The notes below the pieces were generated by a model. It was not told the origin of the DNA, did no database searches, and saw only the letters and a program-made list of their open reading frames with translations. From positions 1 through 46,302 of the forward strand of contig CAZXKQ010000013.1 of the NCBI GenBank assembly GCA_964641395.1: a stretch of 46,302 bases of DNA, given 5' to 3'. Shown here in pieces: positions 30,247 to 38,949 of the stretch (position 1 is its first letter; each line of letters starts with the position of its first letter). Source of the DNA: CANQBR01 sp964641395. Lineage in GTDB: Bacteria; Bacillota; Negativicutes; Acidaminococcales; Acidaminococcaceae. Both the position numbers and the translations under genes were made by a program.

Positions 30247-32151
30247 ATGACCCCACAAGCTACCTTACTGGAGAAGATCAACAGCCCTCAGGACATCAAG
30301 GGCTTGGACATAGCCGGCCTCGAGCAGCTGGCAGGAGAGATCCGCTCTTACATGCTCCAGGTGGTGAGCCGCACCGGCGGCCACCTGGCCCCTAACCTAG
30401 GGGTGGTGGAGCTGACCCTGGCCCTCCACTACGTCTTCGACAGCCCGGCGGACCAGCTGGTCTTCGACGTAGGCCACCAGTCCTACATCCACAAGATCCT
30501 CACGGAGCGGCGGCAGGCCTTTGCCAGCCTGCGCCAGTACGGGGGCCTCAGCGGCTTCCCTAAGCCTAGCGAAAGCCCCTACGACGCCTTCGGCACCGGC
30601 CACAGCAGCACCTCCATCTCTGCCGCCCTAGGGCTGGCCATAGCCCGGGACCTGAAGGGGGAGCAGCACCACGTGGTGGCGGTGATAGGGGACGGCTCCA
30701 TGACCGGGGGCCTGGCCTACGAAGCCCTCAATAACGCCGGCAACCTGAACAAGCGGCTCATCGTCATCCTCAACGATAACGAGATGTCCATCTCCAAGAA
30801 CGTAGGGGCCATGAGCGAGTACCTGGACAAGCTGCGGACGGGGGAGACCTACAACTGGCTGAAGGAAAACATCGAAGAGTGGCTCCAGGGCATGGACCTA
30901 GGCAAGGACGTGCTGGGAGCCTTGAACCGGGTGAAGGGCAGCCTGAAGTACCTGGTGACCCCAGGCACAGTCTTCGAGGAACTGGGCTTCAAGTACTTCG
31001 GCCCGGTGGACGGCCACGATCTGAAGGCCCTGATCGGCATCCTCACTGCCGCCAAGAAGATCAAGGGGCCGGTGCTCCTCCACGTCCTCACTAAGAAGGG
31101 GAAGGGCTACAGCCCGGCGGAGGCCAATCCTGCCAAGTTCCACGGCACCGGGCCCTTCGACCTGGCCAGCGGGGAAAAGAAGGCCGACCCCCAGGCCCCT
31201 CCCACCTATACGGAGGTCTTCGGCCGCACCTTGACGGACCTGGCCCGGCGGGAGGAGAAGATCGTCGCCCTCACGGCGGCCATGCCGGAGGGAACCGGCC
31301 TCAGCTATTTCGCCGCCGCCCACAGGCAGCGCTTCCTAGACGTAGGCATCGCCGAGCAGCATGCGGTAACCTGTGCCGCCGGCCTGGCCAAGGCAGGGCT
31401 GCGGCCGGTGTGCGCCATCTACTCCACCTTCGCCCAGAGGGCCTACGACAGCATCCTCCACGACGTGTGCCTGCAAAACCTGCCGGTGACCCTCTGCCTG
31501 GACCGGGCAGGGCTGGTAGGGGACGACGGGCCCACCCACCACGGAGTCTTCGACTACGCCTACCTCCGCAGCCTGCCTAACATGGTGCTGATGGCGCCTA
31601 AGGATGAGGAGGAGCTGCGCCACATGCTCTACACCGCCCTGCAGCTGCCGGGGCCGGCGGCCCTCCGCTACCCCCGGGGCCGGGGCCTAGGGGTGCCCCT
31701 AGGAGAGGGCTACCACAGCCTGCTGCTAGGCAAGGCGGAAGTCCTGTTAGAAGGGGGAGAGGTAATGCTTTGGGCCATAGGCAGCATGGTGGCGGTGGCC
31801 TGCCAGGCCGCCCAGTTGCTCAGGGCCCAGGGCATAGAGGCAGGGGTGGTGAACATGCGCTTCGCCAAGCCCCTGGATGGGGAGCTGCTGTGCCAGCAGG
31901 CCCAGGCGGTAGGCCGCCTAGTCACCCTGGAAGAGGGGGTGCTGGCAGGAGGGGTAGGCAGCGGGGTGCTGGAAGCCCTCAACGAGGCAGGCCTCCTCTC
32001 CAGCTGCCAGGTGCTGCGGCTGGGCATCGGCGACGCCTTCGTGACCCACGGGGACAAGGCCCGCCTCTTCCACGACCTGGGCCTGGATGCGGAGGGGGTG
32101 GCGGCCCGGATCACCCGGCGCTTCTTCTCCCAGGAGGCCCAGGGTGGCTAA
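30247..32151 (+). CDS. dxs: 1-Deoxy-D-xylulose-5-phosphate synthase
   Basis: A 634-residue thiamine-diphosphate enzyme joining pyruvate and glyceraldehyde 3-phosphate, the first step of the non-mevalonate isoprenoid pathway. The cofactor motif GDGSMTGGLAYEALNNAG is intact. Also visible are GGHLAPNLGVVELTLALHYVF, the transketolase-type segment FLDVGIAEQHAVT with its Glu, and DRAGLVGDDGPTHHG. The ATG lies 2 bases after the ispA stop with GACGGAG upstream. Its neighbour ispA uses the products of the pathway. Confidence 0.97.
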   Translation: MTPQATLLEKINSPQDIKGLDIAGLEQLAGEIRSYMLQVVSRTGGHLAPNLGVVELTLALHYVFDSPADQLVFDVGHQSYIHKILTERRQAFASLRQYGGLSGFPKPSESPYDAFGTGHSSTSISAALGLAIARDLKGEQHHVVAVIGDGSMTGGLAYEALNNAGNLNKRLIVILNDNEMSISKNVGAMSEYLDKLRTGETYNWLKENIEEWLQGMDLGKDVLGALNRVKGSLKYLVTPGTVFEELGFKYFGPVDGHDLKALIGILTAAKKIKGPVLLHVLTKKGKGYSPAEANPAKFHGTGPFDLASGEKKADPQAPPTYTEVFGRTLTDLARREEKIVALTAAMPEGTGLSYFAAAHRQRFLDVGIAEQHAVTCAAGLAKAGLRPVCAIYSTFAQRAYDSILHDVCLQNLPVTLCLDRAGLVGDDGPTHHGVFDYAYLRSLPNMVLMAPKDEEELRHMLYTALQLPGPAALRYPRGRGLGVPLGEGYHSLLLGKAEVLLEGGEVMLWAIGSMVAVACQAAQLLRAQGIEAGVVNMRFAKPLDGELLCQQAQAVGRLVTLEEGVLAGGVGSGVLEALNEAGLLSSCQVLRLGIGDAFVTHGDKARLFHDLGLDAEGVAARITRRFFSQEAQGG

Positions 32152-32977
32152 GGGGGCCGGTACTAAGGAAAGATTAGACCAGCTCCTGACCAGGCTGGGC
32201 CTCTTCCCCAGCAGGGCTAGGGCCCAGGCGGCCATCATGGCCGGCCAGGTGCTGGTCAACGAGGTAAAGATAGACAAGCCGGGGACGGCGGTGGACCCCC
32301 AGGCCCGGCTCCGCCTGCTGGGAGAGGGGCTGCCCTACGTCTCCCGGGGCGGTTTGAAGCTGGCCAAGGCCCTGGACAGCTTTGGCCTAGAGGTAGCCGG
32401 CCTGGTGGCGGCGGACATCGGCGCCTCCACCGGCGGCTTCACCGACTGCCTCCTCCAGCGGGGGGCGGAGCGGGTCTACGCGGTGGACGTAGGCTACGGC
32501 CAACTGGCCTGGTCCCTCCGCAACCACCCCCGGGTGCGCTGCCTGGAGCGGGTCAACGCCCGCTACCTCCAGCCTCAGCAGCTGGGGGAGCTGGTGGACC
32601 TGGTGACCATGGACCTGTCCTTCATCAGCCTGGGCAAGGTGCTGCCAGCCGTGGCGGCCCTCTTGCAGCCCCAGGGCACCATCCTGGCCCTGGTGAAGCC
32701 CCAGTTCGAGGTGGGGCGGGGCCAGGTAGGGAAGGGGGGCATCGTGCGGGAGGCGGCCGCCCAGCGGCAGGCCATCCTCCAGGTGCTCCAGGCGGCGGCC
32801 CCCCTGGGCCTAGGGGCCTGGAACCTCACCTATTCCCCTATCACCGGCCGGGACGGCAACTTGGAGTACCTGCTCCAGCTAGGCCCGGGGGAGGGGAGGG
32901 TGGCTCCCGCCCAGATAGACCAGGTGGTGGCGGAGAGCCGCCAGCTGTTAGACAAAGGCGGCAGTAGTGATGAGTAA
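32144..32977 (+). CDS. tlyA: TlyA family rRNA methyltransferase / S4-domain protein
   Basis: A 277-residue protein with an N-terminal S4 RNA-binding domain (about 8-65; RLDQLLTRLGLFPSRARAQA) and an FtsJ-like Rossmann methyltransferase domain (ADIGASTGGFTDCLLQRGA, VYAVDVGYGQLAW, DLVTMDLSFISL). TlyA methylates ribosomal RNA 2'-hydroxyls; some homologues were once called haemolysins. GTG 32144 was chosen since AGGAGG lies 6 bases upstream and the S4 domain begins right after. It overlaps dxs by 8 bases and nadK by 8. Confidence 0.92.
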   Translation: MAKGAGTKERLDQLLTRLGLFPSRARAQAAIMAGQVLVNEVKIDKPGTAVDPQARLRLLGEGLPYVSRGGLKLAKALDSFGLEVAGLVAADIGASTGGFTDCLLQRGAERVYAVDVGYGQLAWSLRNHPRVRCLERVNARYLQPQQLGELVDLVTMDLSFISLGKVLPAVAALLQPQGTILALVKPQFEVGRGQVGKGGIVREAAAQRQAILQVLQAAAPLGLGAWNLTYSPITGRDGNLEYLLQLGPGEGRVAPAQIDQVVAESRQLLDKGGSSDE

Positions 32978-33824
32978 GCGCTTAGGCATTTTTGCCAATC
33001 TTCAGAAAGAACAGGTCCGTACCGCCCTGCCGGCCTTCCTGGAGCTGTGCCGCAGCCAGGGCTTGGAGCCCCTTCTGGCCCAGGACTGCGGCGGGGGCTG
33101 GGACGCCCCCTGCTTCGACAGCGGCCGGGGGGAGGACCTACAGTCTCTGGACTACGCCGTGAGCCTAGGCGGGGACGGCACCCTGTTGCGGATGGCCAAG
33201 CTGCTGGCCCCCTACGCCGTGCCCCTCTTCGGCATCAACTTCGGCCAGCTAGGCTTCTTAGCCGAGGTGGAGGGGGGAGGGATGAGGGAGGCGGTCAGCC
33301 GCCTGGCCGCCGGCTCCTTCAGCCTGGGCCGCCGCTCCATGCTCCAGGCCACCGTGCTGGAGGGAGGGAAGGAGCAGCTCACCTGCCACGCCCTCAATGA
33401 CTTCGTCCTCTACCGGGGGCCCTTCAGCAAGCTGGCCCGGCTGCGCTTTTACATCAACGGCCAGCTGTCCGGCCAGTTGGCGGCGGACGGCCTGGTGGTG
33501 GCCACCGCCACCGGTTCCACCGCCTACTCCCTCAGCACCGGCGGCCCCCTGGTCCAGCCGGAGCTGGAGGTCACCGTCCTCTCCCCCATCTGCGCCCACT
33601 CCCTCACCGCCCGCACCCTGGTGATACCCAACAGCGAGACGGTGGAGCTGGCGGTGGCGGAGGGCAGCGAAGGCCTCCTGCTGGCGGCAGACGGGGAGCA
33701 GGTGGCCACTATCGGCACTAGCAGGGTGAGGCTGTGCAAGAGTCCCTACAGCCTGGCCTTTATCAAACTCACCAGCAGGGACTACTATCAGACGTGGCAG
33801 AGCAAGTTATTGCGCAATATGTAA
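32970..33824 (+). CDS. nadK: NAD kinase
   Basis: A 284-residue enzyme that phosphorylates NAD to NADP. Hallmarks: GGDGTLLRMAKLL, the conserved ALNDFVLYRG segment (NE/D motif), and DGLVVATATGSTAYSLSTGGPLV. The N-terminus MSKRLGIFANLQKE fits the family. The ATG is inside the tlyA end, so translation is likely coupled; GTG 32967 directly ahead is an alternative. argR follows 22 bases later. Confidence 0.95.
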   Translation: MSKRLGIFANLQKEQVRTALPAFLELCRSQGLEPLLAQDCGGGWDAPCFDSGRGEDLQSLDYAVSLGGDGTLLRMAKLLAPYAVPLFGINFGQLGFLAEVEGGGMREAVSRLAAGSFSLGRRSMLQATVLEGGKEQLTCHALNDFVLYRGPFSKLARLRFYINGQLSGQLAADGLVVATATGSTAYSLSTGGPLVQPELEVTVLSPICAHSLTARTLVIPNSETVELAVAEGSEGLLLAADGEQVATIGTSRVRLCKSPYSLAFIKLTSRDYYQTWQSKLLRNM

Positions 33825-33846
33825 GAGAGGGCGGGGTGATAAGCAG

Positions 33847-34290
33847 GTGAAAGGGAAGAGACTGGAAAAAATCAAGGAAATCATCGAAAAGTTCCCTATC
33901 GAGACCCAGGCGGAGCTGACTACGGCCCTGCGGGACTACGGCATCGAGGTGACCCAGGCCACCGTCTCCCGGGACATCAAGGAGCTGGGGCTGGTGAAGG
34001 CCCGCAACGACAAGGGCCGCAGCCACTACGCAGTGCCTAAGCCCCACACGGAGATGCTGTCACCAGAGCGTCTGCTGAGAACCATCAAGGACTGCGTTCT
34101 CAGCGTGCGGGCTGGGGACGACCTGGTGGTGGTGCGGACCCTGCCCGGCACCGCCCAGGCGGTAGGCTACGCCATTGACGGCCTCAACTGGCCGGAGGTG
34201 CTGGGCACCATAGGCGGTGACGACACCCTCTTCATCGCCCCGGTGGGTCGGCGCTTCCTGGGCCAGCTGCTGAAACGGCTGCAGGTTTAA
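33847..34290 (+). CDS. argR: Arginine repressor ArgR
   Basis: A 147-residue hexameric regulator of arginine metabolism. The N-terminal winged helix (about 1-70) has the DNA-binding TQATVSRDIKELGLVKA; the C-terminal oligomerisation and arginine-binding domain has GTAQAVGYAIDGLNWPEVLGTIGGDDTLF, including the GDD motif. GTG start with GGCGGGG upstream. In Firmicutes it is usually between nadK or tlyA and recN, as here. No ARG box was noted in the window. Confidence 0.95.
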   Translation: MKGKRLEKIKEIIEKFPIETQAELTTALRDYGIEVTQATVSRDIKELGLVKARNDKGRSHYAVPKPHTEMLSPERLLRTIKDCVLSVRAGDDLVVVRTLPGTAQAVGYAIDGLNWPEVLGTIGGDDTLFIAPVGRRFLGQLLKRLQV

Positions 34291-34299
34291 GGTGGGCCT

Positions 34300-35991
34300 A
34301 TGCTGCAAGAACTACACGTCCATAATTTCGCCCTCATCGAGGATGCGGTGGTGGCCTTCAGCCCTGGCTTCAACGTCTTCAGCGGCGAAACAGGGGCGGG
34401 GAAGTCCATCCTCATCGATGCCTTCGGCGTGGCCCTAGGGGCCCGGGCCTCCCTGGACTACCTGCGCCAGGGGGCGGCCAGCTATTGGGTGCAGGCCGCC
34501 TTTTCTGTAGGAGAGGAGGCCTCCGTCCAGGAACTGCTGGCCGAGCAGGGGCTGGAGGCGGAGGAGGGAGAGCTGCTGCTCCGCCGCCAGGTGGAGGCCG
34601 GAGGCCGGGGCCGGGCCTTTGTAAACGGAGTCCAGGTGCCGGTGGCCTTTTTGAAGCGGCTAGGCGGCCTCCTAGTGGACATCCACGGCCAGCACGAAAA
34701 CCAGGCCCTGCTCCAGAAGGACGCCCCCCTGGCCCTGTTAGACGGGGCGGGAGGGGGCCCCTTGGCCGCCCTTAAGACAGCCTACCAGGAGGCCTACCGG
34801 GCCTACCAAGGGCTGCAGCGGCAGCTGGCGGGCCTGGAGGCTGACGGGGCAGCCAGGGAGCGGCTCCTAGACAGCTGTCAGTGGGAAATAGGGGAGATCA
34901 AGGCCGCCCGCCTGCAAGAGGGGGAAGAGGCGGCCCTGGAAAAGGAGGCCCGGCTGTGGCAGAACCGGGAGAGGATAGTCACCGCCTGCAGCAGCGCCCA
35001 CAGCTACCTGGATCAGGAAGGAGGCTGCCTGAGCCAGTTGGCCGCCGCCAAGGAGGCCCTGGCCGCCGCCGTCCGCTACGATGCCTCCCTGGCCCCCTAC
35101 GGGGAGCAGCTGGAGGAGGCCTGGCTGAGCTTGGAGGACGCCAGGCAGGAGCTGGGGGCCTACTTAGAGAACATGGTCTGGGACGAGGGCCGGGTCCAGC
35201 AGGTCCAGAGCCGGCTGGACACCATCTACCGCCTCCACAAGAAGTACGGCGGCTCCACCCCGGCAGTGCTGGCCTACCTAGGCCAGGCGGAGGCCAGGTA
35301 CCAGGAGCTGCAGGCCCTGGAAGAGAGGCTGGCCGCCACCAAGGAGGCCCTGGCCGCCCAAGAAAGGGAGCTGGCGGCTAGGGGCAGGGCCCTGAGCCAG
35401 GCCCGGCGCCAGACGGCGGCCCGCCTCAGCCGGCAGGTGACGGAGGAGATAGCCAACCTAGCCCTGGCCCAGGGCCGCTTCCAGGTGGAGGTGGCAGAGG
35501 CCGGCGGCTACCTGCCCACCGGCCTGGACCGGGCGGCCTTCAAGTTCAGCGCCAACCTAGGGGAGCCCCTGGGAGACTTAGAGAAGGTGGCCAGCGGCGG
35601 GGAATTGAGCCGCCTAGCCCTGGCCCTCAAGACCTGCCTCCGCTCCGTGCGGGGGGCGGCCACCATGGTCTTTGACGAGATAGACAGCGGCGTAGGGGGC
35701 CGCACCGCCCTGAGCATGGCGGAGAAGCTCTCCCTGCTGGCCCGGCAGGGCCAGGTGGTGTGCGTCACCCACCTGAGCCAGATCGCCGCCTTTGCCGACC
35801 GGCACCTGGCCATCCGCAAGGAGGCCAGGGAGGGGCGCACCATCACCACCCTCCAGGTGCTAGGGCCCCAGGAGCGGGTGGCGGAGCTGGCCCGGATGGC
35901 GGCCGGCCGGGAGGACAGCCAGGCGGCCCAGGAGGCGGCCCGGGAGCTTTTACAGCGGGCGGCGTGTTACAAGGAGGCCAGACATGATTAA
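34300..35991 (+). CDS. recN: DNA repair protein RecN
   Basis: A 563-residue SMC-like ATPase involved in double-strand break repair. Walker A GETGAGKS (29-36), the coiled-coil arms (about 150-380), signature VASGGELSRLALALK and Walker B MVFDEIDSGVGGRTA are all present, followed by VCVTHLSQIAAFADRHL. Length is typical. The last bases overlap the start of the NUDIX gene by 8. Confidence 0.97.
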   Translation: MLQELHVHNFALIEDAVVAFSPGFNVFSGETGAGKSILIDAFGVALGARASLDYLRQGAASYWVQAAFSVGEEASVQELLAEQGLEAEEGELLLRRQVEAGGRGRAFVNGVQVPVAFLKRLGGLLVDIHGQHENQALLQKDAPLALLDGAGGGPLAALKTAYQEAYRAYQGLQRQLAGLEADGAARERLLDSCQWEIGEIKAARLQEGEEAALEKEARLWQNRERIVTACSSAHSYLDQEGGCLSQLAAAKEALAAAVRYDASLAPYGEQLEEAWLSLEDARQELGAYLENMVWDEGRVQQVQSRLDTIYRLHKKYGGSTPAVLAYLGQAEARYQELQALEERLAATKEALAAQERELAARGRALSQARRQTAARLSRQVTEEIANLALAQGRFQVEVAEAGGYLPTGLDRAAFKFSANLGEPLGDLEKVASGGELSRLALALKTCLRSVRGAATMVFDEIDSGVGGRTALSMAEKLSLLARQGQVVCVTHLSQIAAFADRHLAIRKEAREGRTITTLQVLGPQERVAELARMAAGREDSQAAQEAARELLQRAACYKEARHD

Positions 35992-36547
35992 GAAGATGCA
36001 GGATCCAGCCCTAGACGAGGTCTACGTCCCAGGCAGCAGCAGGCTGGTCTTTGACGGCCGGCTGTTGAAGGTGGGGATAGACCAGGTGCGGCTGCCCCAG
36101 GGCGGGGTGGCGGAGCGGGAGTGGGTGCGCCACTCCGGCGCTGTAGCCATCCTCCCCTTCCTGCCGGACGGCCGGGTGGTGCTGGTGAAGCAGTGCCGCT
36201 ACCCCCTGGGGACGGTGATGTGGGAGATACCGGCGGGGAAGCTGGACCACGGCCCCGGGGAGGAGCCCCAGGCCTGCGCCCGGCGGGAGCTGAGCGAGGA
36301 GACAGGCTACGAGGCCGGCTCCTGGCAGTATCTGCTGACCATCGCCACCACTCCAGGCTTTTCCGACGAGGTGATCCACCTCTACAAGGCCTGGGACCTG
36401 GTGCAGACCCAGCAGCACTGCGATGAGGACGAGTTCATCAGCGTAGCCGCCTTCACCCCGGCGGAGCTGGCCCAGATGGTGAGGGAGGGCAGCCTCTTTG
36501 ACAGCAAGACCCTCTGCGCCCTCTACGCCAGCAGCATCCTGGCCTGA
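35984..36547 (+). CDS. NUDIX hydrolase (ADP-ribose pyrophosphatase-like)
   Basis: A 187-residue protein of the ADP-ribose pyrophosphatase group, cleaving ADP-ribose to AMP and ribose 5-phosphate. The NUDIX box is recognisable in its catalytic half (RRELSEETGYEAG), preceded by WEIPAGKLDHGPGEEPQ. Relative to the standard spacing (G, five residues, E) there are two extra residues before the first box Glu, while the REUxEE core is intact. An ADP-ribose-type Pro lies downstream (TTPGFSDEVIHLY). Its start overlaps recN. It is the last gene before the scaffold gap. Confidence 0.9.
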   Translation: MIKKMQDPALDEVYVPGSSRLVFDGRLLKVGIDQVRLPQGGVAEREWVRHSGAVAILPFLPDGRVVLVKQCRYPLGTVMWEIPAGKLDHGPGEEPQACARRELSEETGYEAGSWQYLLTIATTPGFSDEVIHLYKAWDLVQTQQHCDEDEFISVAAFTPAELAQMVREGSLFDSKTLCALYASSILA

Positions 36548-36623
36548 GGCCGGTACCCCCGGCCCCTTAGTTGCAGAAAGATGGGGATCGTGCAGTCCCC
36601 GGCCCTGACGGCGCCCTGCCTAG

Positions 36624-36723
36624 NNNNNNNNNNNNNNNNNNNNNNNNNNNNNNNNNNNNNNNNNNNNNNNNNNNNNNNNNNNNNNNNNNNNNNNNNNNNN
36701 NNNNNNNNNNNNNNNNNNNNNNN
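36624..36723. other. Assembly gap (100 N)
   Basis: Exactly 100 Ns, the conventional placeholder for a scaffold gap of unknown size. The gene that ends at 36999 is cut by it. The true distance and any genes inside are unknown. Confidence 0.99.
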
Positions 36724-36999
36724 CCTGCCAGCAGCAGGCCTGACGGAGCCAGGCCCAACGTGGCTCCCCCTAAACAGGGGATAAGGCCCGGCCGGCCCTC
36801 AGTCCAGGAGCACAGGCCCCAGCAGGCTCCTCCCCCCAGGGAGGGGCTCCACCGGCCGGCTCCGCCTCCCGGAGGCAGCCACGCCCACAGGCCGGCTCCT
36901 CCTCCTCGTTATCACCCAGCCCCGCCGCCTCCGCCACCGCCGGAGCCGGATCGGCCCAGCTTTTGGGAACTCTTGCTTGGAGTGCTCCTGGTGGGCTGA
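36724..36999 (+). CDS. 3' end of a proline-rich protein, cut by the gap
   Basis: The 91 codons after the gap form an open frame rich in Pro, Arg, His and Ala, with repeating RPAPPP blocks (HRPAPPPGGS, HRPAPPPRYH, PAPPPPPPPEPDRP) and a short hydrophobic end (SFWELLLGVLLVG). The repeats use varied proline codons, which suggests selection on the protein rather than a DNA slippage tract. The start, and even the frame left of the gap, cannot be known. It may be an envelope-spanning or low-complexity tail with a C-terminal anchor. No family was recognised. Confidence 0.45.
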   Translation, partial: PASSRPDGARPNVAPPKQGIRPGRPSVQEHRPQQAPPPREGLHRPAPPPGGSHAHRPAPPPRYHPAPPPPPPPEPDRPSFWELLLGVLLVG

Positions 37000-37033
37000 C
37001 GGCCCCCAGGTAGCGTTTAAGGCAGGGAGGCCG

Positions 37034-37132
37034 GCGGTCAGTGGTTGCTTAGCCGTCAGACGAGCATAGGGATGATGCTTCCGTGGTCCGACTATGGCGG
37101 TTAGGTTAAGAGAGAGAGATACCACTGACTGC
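37034..37132 (+). ncRNA. Rod-like foldable element
   Basis: A nested inverted repeat: 37034-37045 pairs with 37121-37132 (12 bp, one G-U), 37048-37054 with 37104-37110 (7 bp, one G-U), 37055-37057 with 37090-37092, and 37060-37067 with 37075-37084 (an AGCAT/ATGCT hairpin plus 3 bp). Both wobble pairs are G-U on the plus strand and would be C-A mismatches on the minus strand, which favours plus-strand RNA. No promoter was found close by, so it may be part of the 3' untranslated region of the proline-rich gene or a mobile palindromic repeat. Confidence 0.45.
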
Positions 37133-37163
37133 GGCCCATCCCAACCTATATATCTATAGACAG

Positions 37164-37190
37164 AAAAAACGGAGGCTGCCCCTGGCAGCC
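37164..37190 (-). terminator. Minus-strand terminator, distal
   Basis: A perfect 7-bp stem (GGCTGCC with GGCAGCC, loop CCT, 37174-37190) flanked by AAAAAA at 37164-37169. On the minus strand this reads stem, then TCCG, then six Ts. It would stop any read-through from the ABC operon. Confidence 0.65.
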
Positions 37191-37265
37191 CCGTATGCCT
37201 CGCCCCTTCCTCCCCCCTCCCAGGCCGTGAGAGGGCGGGCCAGCCAGGGAGGCAGACTGCCATGA

Positions 37266-37303
37266 AAAAGCTCCCGCCCGCCTGTCCCCAGGCTGACGGG
37301 AGT
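37266..37303 (-). terminator. Terminator of the ABC importer operon
   Basis: An interrupted stem: CTCCCG (37271-37276) with CGGGAG (37297-37302), and inner GCCTG with CAGGC. On the minus strand it is followed by CTTTTT, about 30 bases after the permease stop. It also has TTTT on the plus side, so it may act in both directions. Confidence 0.75.
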
Positions 37304-37329
37304 TTTGTGTTGTTTCTGGTGCAGGCTCC

Positions 37330-38136
37330 CTACTGCTTCCAGGGCACCGCCTTCTTCTCCAGGTACTGGAGGAGGAGGTTGGAGAGGAGGCCTAGGAGGG
37401 AGAGGACGATGACCCCGGCCATCAGCCGGTCGGTGATCATCAGGTCCCCGTAGTGGAGGATGAGGGCCCCTATGCCCACCTGGGCGGCTATCATCTCCGC
37501 CGCCACCAAGAGGAGCAGGGAGGTGCCTGCCGCCAGCCGCAGCCCGGCGAAGATCATAGGCAGGGCATGGGGCAGGACTACGCTCTTCATAATCTTCCAC
37601 CAGGTGGCGTTGAAGCTCACCGCCACCCGGATCAGCAGGTCGTCTACGTTCTTGACGCCGGAGTAGGTGTTCATGGCCACAGGGAAGAAGACCCCCATGG
37701 CGATGATGGTGACCTTGGACAGCTCCCCTATCCCCAGCCAGAGGATGAAGAGGGGGAGGAGGGCGATCTTAGGGATGGGGTAGAGGGCGTTGACGATGGG
37801 GTTGCCGATCTTGTCCGCCAGGGCGGAGGTGCCGGTGACCAGGCCCACCGCCAGCCCCAGCAGGCTGCCGCAGGCGAAGCCCAGCAGGATGCGGTAGAGG
37901 CTGGCCACTAGGGAGAGGCCCACCTCCCCGTTGGCCACCATGGTGAAGAGGGCGGCCAGGATCTGGGTGGGGGCAGGCAGGAAGAGGGGGGAGACCAGGC
38001 CCGCCCTGCATACCAGCTCCCACAGCAGCAGCAGGCAGCAGATGGAGATGATGCTGACGTAGTGGGGGTAGGCCTTCTGCCAGGCGCTCATGCGGCTGGG
38101 TACTTTGTAGATGCCGGTTTCTGGCGCTTCCATCAT
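37330..38136 (-). CDS. ABC transporter permease, NitT/TauT/SsuC type
   Basis: A 268-residue inner-membrane permease with about six helices (first at about 27-47). The cytoplasmic coupling loop is recognisable in ATWWKIMKSVVLPHALPMIFAGLRLAAGTSLLLLVAAEM, the EAA-type motif of binding-protein-dependent systems. Family members import nitrate, taurine, sulfonates or thiamine precursors; the substrate here is unknown. It is the last gene of the three-gene operon and overlaps the ATPase gene by 4 bases. Confidence 0.9.
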   Translation of the reverse strand: MMEAPETGIYKVPSRMSAWQKAYPHYVSIISICCLLLLWELVCRAGLVSPLFLPAPTQILAALFTMVANGEVGLSLVASLYRILLGFACGSLLGLAVGLVTGTSALADKIGNPIVNALYPIPKIALLPLFILWLGIGELSKVTIIAMGVFFPVAMNTYSGVKNVDDLLIRVAVSFNATWWKIMKSVVLPHALPMIFAGLRLAAGTSLLLLVAAEMIAAQVGIGALILHYGDLMITDRLMAGVIVLSLLGLLSNLLLQYLEKKAVPWKQ

Positions 38137-38915
38137 TCTTCCACCTCCAGCAGGGCGGCCCGGGCATCCTTGGCGATGTGCTCCCAGATCTCCCCTACGT
38201 ACTCAGCCACAGGCTCGGCGTACTGGGGCTTAGCCCGCTCCGCCCGGGGGATGGCGATGGTGATGATCTTGCTCACCTTCCCCGGCCGGCGGGAGAGGAG
38301 CACCACCCGGTCCGCCAGCATGACCGCCTCTTGGATGTTGTGGGTGACGTAGAGGGTGGTGAGGCGGGTCTTCTCCCACAGGGTCACCAGCTCCTCCTGC
38401 ATGATGGTGCGGGTCTGGGCGTCTAGGGCGGAGAAGGGCTCGTCCATCAGCAGCAGGTCTGGCTCGATGGCCAGGGCCCGGGCTATGCCCACCCGCTGCC
38501 GCATGCCGCCAGAGAGCTGGTGGGGGAAGGAGCGCTCGAAGCCCCGCAGGCCCACCAGCTCCACGAAGTGCCTCACCCGCTCCGCCAGGGCCTGCCGCTC
38601 CATGCCCAGGCATTCCAGGCCGAAGGCGATGTTGTCCACCACGTTGCGCCAGGGGAAGAGCCCCGTCTCCTGGAAGACGATGGAGTGGCGGGGGACGTGG
38701 CCTGGCGCCACCTGGGTGAACTGGACGCTGCCGCTGGTGGGCTCCAAGAGCCCGGCGGTGATGTTCAGCAGGGTGGACTTGCCGCAGCCGGAGGGACCTA
38801 CCAAAGCTACAAATTCTTCTTCCCTCACCGTCAGGTTGATGTCCTCCAGCACCGACAGGCTCTTACCCCGCTGGTTGGTAAACTCCTTGCTGATACCTGT
38901 AAGTACTAATTTCAT
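38133..38915 (-). CDS. ABC transporter ATP-binding protein, SsuB/TauB type
   Basis: A 260-residue ATPase with Walker A GPSGCGKST, Q-loop FQETGLFPW, signature LSGGMRQRVGIARAL, Walker B LLLMDEPFSALD and H-loop THN. Start chosen at the ATG giving MKLVLTGISKEF, which has AGGAT six bases upstream; the frame stays open 30 codons further but begins with residues unlike the family. It powers the permease encoded by the overlapping next gene. Confidence 0.93.
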   Translation of the reverse strand: MKLVLTGISKEFTNQRGKSLSVLEDINLTVREEEFVALVGPSGCGKSTLLNITAGLLEPTSGSVQFTQVAPGHVPRHSIVFQETGLFPWRNVVDNIAFGLECLGMERQALAERVRHFVELVGLRGFERSFPHQLSGGMRQRVGIARALAIEPDLLLMDEPFSALDAQTRTIMQEELVTLWEKTRLTTLYVTHNIQEAVMLADRVVLLSRRPGKVSKIITIAIPRAERAKPQYAEPVAEYVGEIWEHIAKDARAALLEVEE

Positions 38916-38949
38916 GACTATCCTACCGTACTTTGCTGCCCGGCAGCCC

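Noticed and set aside
36571..36623. Joined open frame across the N gap
   Set aside because: Frame continuity over 100 Ns is an artefact of the placeholder length; only the part after the gap is described.
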